A stretch of DNA of 6,636 bases from Acidobacteriota bacterium (lineage in GTDB: Bacteria > Acidobacteriota > Terriglobia > Acidiferrales > UBA7541), in contig QHYF01000132.1 in the NCBI GenBank assembly GCA_003224075.1, positions 1 through 6,636 of the forward strand. The letters run 5' to 3'. The translations under genes and the position numbers were made by a program. A model generated the notes under the pieces. It was not told the origin of the DNA. It saw only the letters and a list, made by a program, of their open reading frames with translations, and did not search any database. This document shows, one piece after another, positions 1 to 5,801 of the stretch (positions are counted from its first letter, which is position 1; every line of letters begins with the position of its first letter).

Positions 1-2613
1 GTTGCGGGTCTCACCACCAACATCAGCCCTAATCTGACCAACGATTTCCGTTACAACTACCTGCGTAACTTCTGGGAGTGGACGACGCTATCGGCCGTAC
101 CCCAATTGCCGGGTCTGGGCGGCGCAATGGAGATCGGCGGCGAAGGTTCGTCTCCTGGCATCGTGGGCTGTAACGCACTCATACCGTACTGCGTGCGCAC
201 ACAAGACACGCGCCAGCGCTACTGGAACGGACACGACCATGTCTTTCGTGACGACTTGAGCCTGATCCATGGCAACCACCTCTTCCAGTTTGGCGGCCAG
301 TACCAGCGCAACTGGGACGCGCACAAGCGCAATGACAACGGACTGGGCATCATGGCCGCAAACGTTTACCAAATCGGTGCTAGCAGCAGCACTTCGTCCG
401 CGGTCAGCGGCTTGAATATCTCAGGCTTCGTGCCGGCGGGCTTCAGTAGCGCCAACAACTGGCGAAACCTTTACGCGCAGGTGCTGGGCATTGTAACGCA
501 GCCGCAAACACTGTACTCGCGCAGTTCGCCGGACATGAACCTGGAACCATTCGGGACGCCGGTCATCGCCCACAGCATTACTTCTTCATATAACGTATAT
601 TTCAGCGATACATGGCATATGCGTTCGGATTTCACATTGACCTACGGCCTCGGCTATCAGTTGGAAATGCCGCCGTACGAAGTAGATGGTAAGCAGGTCC
701 TGGTGGTGGATCAGGCCGGCAACCCCATAAGAACGGAAGACTACCTCGCGGCCCGTAAGCGGGCCGCGCTGGCCGGGCAGGTTTACAACCCGACCCTGGG
801 CTTCGCTACGATCAAGAACGTAGGCGAGGGGCGTAAATACCCCTACGACCCGTTCTATGGTGGCTTCAGCCCGCGCATTTCCGCTGCTTGGAACCCGCGG
901 TTTAGCAGTGGTATTCTCGGATCGCTGTTCGGCCAGAACAAAACCGTGCTGCGCGGCGGTTGGGGACTCACCTATGGGCGCATGAACGGCGTCATTAACA
1001 TCCTGACGCCGCTGCTGGCGCCTGGCCTGCTGCAGGCGGTGTCCTGCCAAGGCGCAGTGAACGCCGCGAACGCGCAAAACGGCAACCAGTGCCTCGGTAC
1101 CGGAGGCGCTACTCCCGTCACAGCGTTCCGCATCGGCACCGGTGCAGGGCTGGATGGTATGACCGCGCCATTGCCCCCTGCGGCACAAACCATACCGCAG
1201 CCTTTCCTTCCGGGTACTGTCGGCTGCTCCGGTGCCGGCTGTGTCAACGGCAACTACTTTCCGCAATCAGGAGACGCATTGGCGCTTGACCCGAGCTACC
1301 GTCCGCCACGCGTCCAAGCGTTCGACTTCACCATCCAACGCGAGCTGACCAACAAGGTCTCGCTCGAGGTGGGGTACATCGGGCGCTTGATCAGCCACGA
1401 GTTAGTGGATCTGGACGTCAACGCGGTGCCGTACATGACCGCCTTGAGTGGCCAGAGCTTCGCGCAGGCCTATGCCGCTCTGTACACGGCGATGTGCGGC
1501 CTGGATGCGGGCTGTGCGGGGAATGCCTACACGGGCGGCGCGCTGCCGTTCTTCGAGCAGGCGTTGGGTGGGCCGACGTCGGCTTACTGCAGCGGTTTTA
1601 GCAGCTGTGCTGCGGCGGTTGCATCAAAGCAAGCCGGAAATATCAAGCAGGGATCGGTGTACAGCATGTGGACAGCGCTGGCGCGTGATACATCTTGGAC
1701 CTTGGGTCGCACGCTTCCCGATTCCGTCGTGCCAGGCAGCACTGCATGTCCGACCGGCGCGCCGGTCTGCAGCCAGTTGACCTCGCTGGCCATGAGCTTG
1801 AGCAACGGCTACGGCAATTACCACGCGGCGTTCAGTACGGTGAGGCTCCGCAACTGGCACGGGCTTGACGGGCAGGCTAACTTCACCTGGGGACGCGCGC
1901 TCGGAACCGGCGCTACTACACAATCCACCAGCGGCTACACGGTAGTAGATCCGTGGAACCTACGCGCCATGTACGGTCCGCAGTTCTTTGACATCAAGTT
2001 CCTGTTCAACACTGGGTTGGTCTATCACGTGCCGGTCTTCAAGTCGCAGCAGGGGATGCTGGGACGTGTCCTCGGCGGGTGGAGCCTGGCACCCCTGTTC
2101 ACCGCGCAGAGTGGCTTCCCGCAGCAAGTGGACGTCAACGGCGATTGCCAATCTTTCGGCGAGGGGCGCTGCTCCAACACGACCAACGAGAATGCCGTGC
2201 TGATTGGCTCCATCCCGGGCATGTCGTCGCATCACAACGTGACCTCGAGTGGCGCCGGCAGCGGCGGCAACGCGACGGGATTGAATGCGTATGGCGACCC
2301 GCAGTCGGTGTACAGCCATTTCCGTCGACCGGTGCTTGGTGTGGACACGAACCTTGGTGGTGGAGGCCGCATTCGCGGCTTTCCGCGCTGGAATATGGAC
2401 TTGTCCATTAATAAGGAGACCAAGCTCAGTGAGCGTGTGGGGGTTGGCTTCTATGCCTTGATGACCAACGTCTTCAATCACTTCCAGCCAGCGGATCCGA
2501 CCACGTGCTTGGACCAGGATTCGAGCACTTGCCAGCCCAGCCAGTGGGGTGTGATCAAGGATCAAGCGTACGCCCCGCGGCAGATGGAATTCGGCCTCCG
2601 CGTGCACTTCTAG
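1..2613 (+). CDS. TonB-dependent receptor, Oar-like outer-membrane beta-barrel (5'-partial)
   Basis: The reading frame is open from base 1, so the gene starts upstream and 870 C-terminal residues are visible. A TTG at 106 is only an in-frame codon, not the start. The protein is likely a TonB-dependent outer-membrane transporter of the Oar / carboxypeptidase-regulatory-like family. Those proteins usually have about 1,000-1,200 residues, so the signal peptide, the carboxypeptidase-like domain and most of the plug would lie upstream. Visible family-like barrel segments are YRPPRVQAFDFTIQREL (about 433-449), LFNTGLVYHVPVF (about 668-680), and GFPRWNMDLSINKETK (about 793-808) followed by a TNVFNHF stretch. 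The chain ends QMEFGLRVHF, an alternating strand with terminal Phe that matches a BAM recognition signal. A long Ala/Gly-rich, probably extracellular insertion covers about 478-595. Sixteen cysteines fall in eight close pairs. The substrate cannot be told. A strong terminator follows, so the transcript ends here. The family is fairly sure; the transport role is inferred. Confidence 0.88.
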   Translation, partial: VAGLTTNISPNLTNDFRYNYLRNFWEWTTLSAVPQLPGLGGAMEIGGEGSSPGIVGCNALIPYCVRTQDTRQRYWNGHDHVFRDDLSLIHGNHLFQFGGQYQRNWDAHKRNDNGLGIMAANVYQIGASSSTSSAVSGLNISGFVPAGFSSANNWRNLYAQVLGIVTQPQTLYSRSSPDMNLEPFGTPVIAHSITSSYNVYFSDTWHMRSDFTLTYGLGYQLEMPPYEVDGKQVLVVDQAGNPIRTEDYLAARKRAALAGQVYNPTLGFATIKNVGEGRKYPYDPFYGGFSPRISAAWNPRFSSGILGSLFGQNKTVLRGGWGLTYGRMNGVINILTPLLAPGLLQAVSCQGAVNAANAQNGNQCLGTGGATPVTAFRIGTGAGLDGMTAPLPPAAQTIPQPFLPGTVGCSGAGCVNGNYFPQSGDALALDPSYRPPRVQAFDFTIQRELTNKVSLEVGYIGRLISHELVDLDVNAVPYMTALSGQSFAQAYAALYTAMCGLDAGCAGNAYTGGALPFFEQALGGPTSAYCSGFSSCAAAVASKQAGNIKQGSVYSMWTALARDTSWTLGRTLPDSVVPGSTACPTGAPVCSQLTSLAMSLSNGYGNYHAAFSTVRLRNWHGLDGQANFTWGRALGTGATTQSTSGYTVVDPWNLRAMYGPQFFDIKFLFNTGLVYHVPVFKSQQGMLGRVLGGWSLAPLFTAQSGFPQQVDVNGDCQSFGEGRCSNTTNENAVLIGSIPGMSSHHNVTSSGAGSGGNATGLNAYGDPQSVYSHFRRPVLGVDTNLGGGGRIRGFPRWNMDLSINKETKLSERVGVGFYALMTNVFNHFQPADPTTCLDQDSSTCQPSQWGVIKDQAYAPRQMEFGLRVHF

Positions 2614-2649
2614 CTTCTTCAGCGAGTCTTGACAGACGCGCTGACAAGA

Positions 2650-2682
2650 GGGGGAAAGCCTCATCGGCTTTCCCCCCTTTTT
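2650..2682 (+). terminator. Rho-independent terminator of the TonB receptor gene
   Basis: A perfect 11-bp stem, GGGGGAAAGCC at 2650-2660 with GGCTTTCCCCC at 2666-2676, closes a 5-nt loop (TCATC). One C and five T residues (2678-2682) follow. It lies 37 bp after the receptor stop codon. Read on the minus strand the same stem is followed by TCTTGTC, which is T-poor, so it would be a weak terminator for the converging leuCD transcript. Confidence 0.93.
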
Positions 2683-2764
2683 ATTTCCTTTGCAAACGAG
2701 CCATATACAACCCTTGTTTTTTCGCATTGTAATTCAGGTGAGTTGAGACTTCTGGCTCAGAACC

Positions 2765-2793
2765 GAAGACCCAAAAACTGAGGACTCAAAACT
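2765..2793. repeat. Short imperfect tandem repeat beside the leuD stop
   Basis: Two adjacent units, GAAGACCCAAAAACT (2765-2779) and GAGGACTCAAAACT (2780-2793), match except for two substitutions and one missing A. A looser third copy may precede them (GGCTCAGAACC, 2754-2764). The repeat sits in the gap between the convergent receptor and leuD genes and ends one base before the leuD stop codon. No function is visible. On the minus strand it would lie in the leuD 3' untranslated region. Confidence 0.5.
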
Positions 2794-2794
2794 G

Positions 2795-3436
2795 CTAGCG
2801 GCCGTTGGAGTAGTACTTGATATCCAGCGGCTCGTACATGGTGGCGGTGGCGGCGTGGGCTTTTTCGTAGGCGGTAATTTCGGCCCCGTGCTGCAGCGAA
2901 GTGCCGATATCGTCGAGGCCTTTGAGCAAAACTTCCTTGCGCGAAGGGGCAATCTCAAATTGCAAAATCAACCCGTGCTTGTCGGCGATGGTCTGGTTCG
3001 GCAGATTGACCGTCAGCGAATAGCCTTCTTCCTTTTCCGTGCGCTTGAAGAGTTCGTCCACCTGATCTTCGGGGAGTGTCGCGGGGAGGATGCCGTTCTT
3101 GAAGCAGTTGTTGTAGAAAATGTCGGCGTAGCTCGGAGCGATGATGACGCGGAAGCCGTAATCCTTTACGCCCCACGGAGCGTGTTCGCGGCTACTGCCG
3201 CAGCCGAAGTTGGCGCGTGTCAGCAAAACCGATGCGCCTTTGTAGCGCGGAAAATTCAGGACGAACTCAGGGTTCGGTTTTTCGCCCGGAAGATAGCGCC
3301 AGTCGTAAAACAGGATGCGACCGAAACCTTCGCGCGTGAGCGCCTTGAGGAACTGCTTCGGCACCATCTGATCCGTGTCCACGTTGACGCGGTCTACCGG
3401 CGCGCCCATGCCAGTGTGAGTAGTGAAGGGCTGCAT
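2795..3436 (-). CDS. leuD: 3-isopropylmalate dehydratase small subunit LeuD
   Basis: This is the small (swivel-domain) subunit of isopropylmalate isomerase. With LeuC it converts 2-isopropylmalate to 3-isopropylmalate in cytoplasmic leucine synthesis. The 213-residue product carries family hallmarks: NVDTDQMVPKQFLK at 18-31, FYDWRYLP at 43-50, FGCGSSREHAPWGVKDYGF at 77-95 (substrate-binding loop with SSREH), and the IIAPSYADIFYNNCFKNGILP segment near 98-118, split here as IIAPSYADIF and YNNCFKNGILP. GLDDIGTSLQH near 173-183 is the usual C-terminal signature. About 30 residues follow it, ending in DIKYYSNGR, somewhat longer than the roughly 201-residue E. coli protein. The ATG at 3436 has an AGGAG 10 nt upstream and matches the family N-terminus. 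It lies 61 bp after leuC on the same strand, so co-transcription is likely. No clear minus-strand terminator was found after it. The identification is firm. Confidence 0.97.
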   Translation of the reverse strand: MQPFTTHTGMGAPVDRVNVDTDQMVPKQFLKALTREGFGRILFYDWRYLPGEKPNPEFVLNFPRYKGASVLLTRANFGCGSSREHAPWGVKDYGFRVIIAPSYADIFYNNCFKNGILPATLPEDQVDELFKRTEKEEGYSLTVNLPNQTIADKHGLILQFEIAPSRKEVLLKGLDDIGTSLQHGAEITAYEKAHAATATMYEPLDIKYYSNGR

Positions 3437-3446
3437 TCTATCGTTG

Positions 3447-3451
3447 CTCCT
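3447..3451 (-). promoter_or_regulatory. Ribosome-binding site of leuD
   Basis: AGGAG on the minus strand, 10 nt before the leuD ATG, within the 61-bp leuC-leuD gap. It supports separate translation initiation of leuD from a shared leuCD message. No promoter or hairpin was recognised in this gap. Confidence 0.7.
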
Positions 3452-3497
3452 AACTCAAAAACCGGGCGACGTAAAAGGTCCGCCCCACACAATCCCA

Positions 3498-4919
3498 TTA
3501 CTCGACGGATGTAACGTCGAATTGGCGCACATCCACGAAATGGCCGGCAATCGCGGCGGCGGCGGCCATGACCGGGCTGACCAGATGGGTGCGGCTGTCC
3601 TTGCCCTGGCGGCCCTCGAAGTTGCGGTTCGAGGTGCTGGCGCTGCGCTCGTGCGGCGGCAGGACGTCCGCGTTCATGCCGATGCACATGCTGCATCCCG
3701 CGTCGCGCCACTCGAAGCCGGCTTCGCGGAAAATCTTGTCGAGGCCTTCCTTTTCGGCGGCAGCCTTGATGCCGCGCGAACCCGGTACGATCAGCGCCTG
3801 CTTGATATTCTTCGCCACGTGCTTGCCGGCCACGAGATGCGCCGCCGCGCGCAGATCATCCAGGCGCGAATTCGTGCAGGAGCCGATGAACACGCGGTCC
3901 ACGGGAATATCCACAATGGGCGTGCCGGGTTTCAGTCCCATGTACTTCAACGCGCTTTCCGTGGCTTTCTGATCGTTGAGGTCCTTGAAGGAGTGCGGGT
4001 CGGGCACGCGCTCGGTCACGCTGGTGACCATGCCGGGATTCGTGCCCCAGGTGACTTGCGGCGCGACCTGCTCAGCGTGCAGCTCCACGGTCATGTCGAA
4101 TTTCGCGCCGTCGTCGCTGTGCAATTGTTTCCAGCGCTCGATAGCTTCCTGAAACGCTTTGCCGCGCGGAACAAACGGACGGCCTTCGAGATACGCAAAG
4201 GTGGTTTCATCCGGCGCGATCATACCGGCGCGCGCGCCGCCTTCGATGGTCATGTTGCAGACGGTCATGCGGCCGTCCATCGAAAGCGAACGAATGGCTT
4301 CGCCGGCATATTCCGCAACGTGACCGTTGCCGCCGCCGATGCCGATTTTTCCGATGATCGCAAGAATGATGTCCTTGGCGGTAACGCCCTTGGGCCGCTT
4401 GCCGTGCACTACGATGTGCAGGGTCTTCGAGCGCGACTGCACCAGGCATTGCGTGGCAAGGACGTGCTCGACCTCGCTGGTGCCGATGCCGAAGGCCAGC
4501 GTGCCAAAGGCGCCGTGCGTGGAAGTGTGGCTGTCGCCGCAGACGATGCTTTGCCCCGGCTGCGTGATGCCCAGTTCCGGGCCGATGATGTGCACGATGC
4601 CCTGGTGGCGGCTGTTCATATCGAACAGGCGCACGCCGGATTCGCGGCAGTTTTTCTCGAGAGCTTCGAACTGGAGCTTGGCGTCCTGGTCAATGATGGG
4701 CAGGGTGCGGTCGGTCGTTGGTACGGAGTGGTCCATCACGGCGAATGTTAAATCGGGGCGGCGGACCTTGCGGCCCTCGGCGCGGAGACCGGCAAAAGCT
4801 TGGGGCGAAGTGCCCTCATGAATCAAATGGCGGTCGATATAGATGAGCGCGGGCTGGCCCGGGGATTCGTGAACGACGTGGGAATCCCAGATTTTTTGGT
4901 AGAGAGTTTTCGGTGTCAT
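3498..4919 (-). CDS. leuC: 3-isopropylmalate dehydratase large subunit LeuC
   Basis: This is the large, [4Fe-4S]-bearing subunit of isopropylmalate isomerase (aconitase fold), paired with LeuD for the second committed step of leucine synthesis. The 473-residue length fits the bacterial LeuC type. The three cluster cysteines are visible: C348 in FIGSCTNSR, and C409 and C412 in GCSMCIGMN. Other hallmarks are DHSVPTTDR (63-71), CGDSHTSTHGAFGTLAFGIG (127-146), GVTAKDIILAIIGKIG (178-193) and NMTIEGGARAGMIAPDETT (222-240). The C-terminus has the usual RNFEGRQG segment at 432-439. The start is supported by the family-like opening MTPKTLYQKIWDSHVV. No Shine-Dalgarno sequence is visible upstream, which is odd. 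The gene is intact with no frameshift. leuA and leuB are not adjacent. A 442-codon open frame lies antisense to it and is a GC-driven shadow. Confidence 0.98.
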   Translation of the reverse strand: MTPKTLYQKIWDSHVVHESPGQPALIYIDRHLIHEGTSPQAFAGLRAEGRKVRRPDLTFAVMDHSVPTTDRTLPIIDQDAKLQFEALEKNCRESGVRLFDMNSRHQGIVHIIGPELGITQPGQSIVCGDSHTSTHGAFGTLAFGIGTSEVEHVLATQCLVQSRSKTLHIVVHGKRPKGVTAKDIILAIIGKIGIGGGNGHVAEYAGEAIRSLSMDGRMTVCNMTIEGGARAGMIAPDETTFAYLEGRPFVPRGKAFQEAIERWKQLHSDDGAKFDMTVELHAEQVAPQVTWGTNPGMVTSVTERVPDPHSFKDLNDQKATESALKYMGLKPGTPIVDIPVDRVFIGSCTNSRLDDLRAAAHLVAGKHVAKNIKQALIVPGSRGIKAAAEKEGLDKIFREAGFEWRDAGCSMCIGMNADVLPPHERSASTSNRNFEGRQGKDSRTHLVSPVMAAAAAIAGHFVDVRQFDVTSVE

Positions 4920-4934
4920 GGGCGTTCGTCTGGG

Positions 4935-4962
4935 ATTTTAACACCGTTGTCATGGAGCGCAA
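4935..4962 (-). promoter_or_regulatory. Candidate leuCD promoter (extended -10)
   Basis: On the minus strand TGTTAAAAT (4943-4935) matches an extended -10 element, TGn plus TAAAAT, one mismatch from TATAAT. A weak -35-like TTGCGC lies 16 bp upstream at 4962-4957. Transcription would begin near 4926-4929, leaving a leader of only about 7-10 nt before the leuC ATG. That agrees with the lack of a Shine-Dalgarno sequence. A CACGC-N9-GCGTG dyad lies farther upstream at 4996-5014 and could be an operator, but this is speculative. The rest of the 200-bp gap between leuC and the PilZ gene shows no gene. Confidence 0.4.
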
Positions 4963-5119
4963 ATGTTACGAAGGAGTTTGAGGAGCCCGACGTATCACGC
5001 GAGCCGCGAGCGTGTTGAAGGTGAAACGCAGGGCACAACCTAACGCGTTCCAAACAGTCCAAGAAGGGTCATGCCATCGCTCTGAATTCGGCTGGCTGAA
5101 TGGCCTTGCTTGCCGTGCT

Positions 5120-5449
5120 CTAAGGCCGGGCGTAAGCGCGAAACATGGACCACATGACGGGACGTTCCAGAAAGCGTAATCCAACGCCGTAGCGGTCGAC
5201 GTCAAGCCGCTGACAATAGACGACCTTGCCGCGGATGGGAGCCTCCTCTTTCAGAGGGGTGACCTGTGCCTGGTCGCCCGGTTGCCAGGGACGCCTCGAG
5301 ACAACACGAGCGCCGTGCGTGCTGACGTTATCCGTGTAGGTTCTTTCATCGCCGTTGGCCGGCCAATGTTTCATTCTCGATAGGCGTACCACGATGGCGA
5401 GGTCGAGGCGTTTCTCGCATCTACCGTCTAGGTTGTGATCGGGGTGCAT
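5120..5449 (-). CDS. Small single-domain PilZ protein (putative c-di-GMP receptor)
   Basis: This 109-residue protein is essentially one PilZ domain. Both parts of the c-di-GMP-binding signature are present: R10-C-E-K-R14 (RxxxR) and N41-V-S43-T-H-G46 ((D/N)xSxxG). Strand-like segments follow, including IRGKVVYCQRLDVDRYGVGLRFLE (about 72-95, here described by its core KVVYCQRL and YGVGLRFLE). There is no signal peptide, membrane segment or fused output domain, so it probably acts in the cytosol by binding a partner in response to c-di-GMP. The partner is unknown. The ATG at 5449 is preferred because AGGGGAGG ends 5 nt upstream; a longer frame reaching 5515 would add 22 Arg/Pro-rich residues and has no such site. 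The gene runs away from the methyltransferase gene and toward leuC, with a 200-bp gap. The family call is firm from the motifs; the ligand is inferred. Confidence 0.9.
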   Translation of the reverse strand: MHPDHNLDGRCEKRLDLAIVVRLSRMKHWPANGDERTYTDNVSTHGARVVSRRPWQPGDQAQVTPLKEEAPIRGKVVYCQRLDVDRYGVGLRFLERPVMWSMFRAYARP

Positions 5450-5453
5450 ATGT

Positions 5454-5461
5454 CCTCCCCT
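5454..5461 (-). promoter_or_regulatory. Strong ribosome-binding site fixing the PilZ start
   Basis: AGGGGAGG on the minus strand lies 4 nt before the ATG at 5449 and is close to the ideal anti-Shine-Dalgarno match. It decides the start in favour of the 109-residue product and suggests efficient translation, in contrast to the poor sites before leuC and the methyltransferase gene. Confidence 0.85.
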
Positions 5462-5510
5462 CTGGTCGCGCGGGGTGTTCCGGGGGTTGGGGCTCCGTGA
5501 GCCGCGTACG

Positions 5511-5528
5511 ATCACGTCAAGTTGTGAT
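5511..5528. promoter_or_regulatory. Dyad ATCAC-N8-GTGAT, possible operator
   Basis: Perfect 5-bp inverted arms ATCAC (5511-5515) and GTGAT (5524-5528) surround 8 bp. The site lies about 62 bp upstream of the PilZ ATG, at a distance suited to control of that gene. Short dyads of this size also occur by chance, so the regulatory role is a guess and no factor is named. Confidence 0.25.
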
Positions 5529-5605
5529 TTGGCTGGGAATTGTGGCTTGCGGGGGTCGTGCGGCCGCGCTGGCGGAGGACTGTTGGTGTCGAACGTGCTC
5601 CCCGA

Positions 5606-5687
5606 TGAATACCTCCTCCTACCACTTAGATGCAGATACTACGTTTGGTGTAGTACGCGCAAGCGGGTGAATACCTTAATACCCCGC
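5606..5687. repeat. Cluster of short direct repeats and inverted repeats
   Basis: The 9-mer TGAATACCT occurs at 5606-5614 and again at 5668-5676, and its core AATACC occurs a third time at 5678-5683. Between the 9-mers is a perfect dyad, TACTAC (5637-5642) N7 GTAGTA (5650-5655). The second 9-mer sits inside an imperfect hairpin, GCGGGT (5663-5668) with ACCCCGC (5681-5687, one bulged C). No T-tract follows, so it is not a terminator. The arrangement suggests binding sites for a dimeric regulator, 70-195 bp upstream of the methyltransferase start, but a structured small RNA cannot be excluded. Confidence 0.4.
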
Positions 5688-5756
5688 CCGGTCGATTACC
5701 GTGGGCGACGTATCCGAAAGCAGCAATCAAAGGCTCCGTTGGGGGGCGTTGCCCGC

Positions 5757-5765
5757 TGCTATGAT
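5757..5765 (+). promoter_or_regulatory. Extended -10 promoter of the methyltransferase gene
   Basis: TGCTATGAT matches an extended -10 (TGn then TATGAT, one mismatch from TATAAT). A weak -35-like TTGGGG lies 15 bp upstream at 5739-5744, which is usual for promoters that rely on the extended element. Transcription would start near 5772 and give a leader of about 30 nt. This argues against any start codon upstream of 5772, and so favours the ATG at 5802. Confidence 0.55.
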
Positions 5766-5778
5766 ATTTTGATTCAAC

Positions 5779-5793
5779 CTGACACAAGGTCAG
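5779..5793 (+). promoter_or_regulatory. Small leader hairpin before the methyltransferase start
   Basis: CTGAC (5779-5783) and GTCAG (5789-5793) can pair around the loop ACAAG. The only purine-rich ribosome-binding candidate, AAGG at 5786-5789, lies in the loop and the base of the right arm, 12 nt before the ATG. The hairpin could temper translation or, as DNA, be an operator just downstream of the promoter. The stem is short, so the effect is uncertain. Confidence 0.3.
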
Positions 5794-5801
5794 CGACTCC
5801 G

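Larger units (their letters stand above)
5450..5801. other. Divergent intergenic region between the PilZ and methyltransferase genes
   Basis: This 352-bp gap has no believable gene. An open frame in phase with the methyltransferase extends back to a GTG at 5475, but its translation is Arg/Cys-rich, resembles no known domain, and overlaps elements of the PilZ gene. The gap holds the PilZ ribosome-binding site, an ATCAC-N8-GTGAT dyad at 5511-5528, a cluster of repeats and dyads at 5606-5687, and an extended -10 promoter at 5757-5765. It is best read as the control region for both divergent genes. No -10/-35 pair for the PilZ gene was convincing: a TTGACG hexamer (5520-5515, minus) has no matching -10 at normal spacing. 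Confidence 0.7.

Noticed and set aside
586..1266. 226-codon open frame on the minus strand under the receptor gene
   Set aside because: Arg/Ala-rich shadow composition, and the receptor frame is clearly the coding one.
1960..2727. 255-codon open frame on the minus strand under the receptor gene
   Set aside because: It would read through the receptor terminator stem and has an Arg/His-rich composition typical of a shadow frame.
2746..2771. Minus-strand hairpin downstream of leuD as an intrinsic terminator
   Set aside because: Pairing needs a bulge, is only about six base pairs, and no T-run follows.
2855..3514. 219-codon open frame on the plus strand, antisense to leuD
   Set aside because: Shadow frame over a firmly identified gene; no domain, no ribosome-binding site.
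3423..4751. 442-codon open frame on the plus strand, antisense to leuC
   Set aside because: It mirrors leuC codon structure, is rich in Ala, Arg, His and Val as expected for a GC-rich shadow, and resembles no known domain. leuC on the other strand is unmistakable.
4952..4989. Leucine-rich leader peptide (reading LLKLLRNICAP) upstream of leuC, suggesting attenuation
   Set aside because: The frame has four Leu codons in five, but no start codon between the upstream in-frame TGA and these codons. It also lies mostly upstream of the best promoter, and no terminator/antiterminator pair was seen.
5102..5127. GGCCTT/AAGGCC stem overlapping the PilZ stop codon as a terminator
   Set aside because: Only 6 bp with a 14-nt loop and no T-tract on the minus strand.
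5450..5515. Longer PilZ protein starting at 5515
   Set aside because: The extra 22 residues are Arg/Pro-rich and would be translated across the near-perfect ribosome-binding site at 5454-5461, which belongs to the start at 5449.
5475..5801. N-terminal extension of the methyltransferase from a GTG at 5475
   Set aside because: The extension is Arg/Cys-rich, matches no domain, has no ribosome-binding site at its start, and crosses a likely promoter at 5757-5765.
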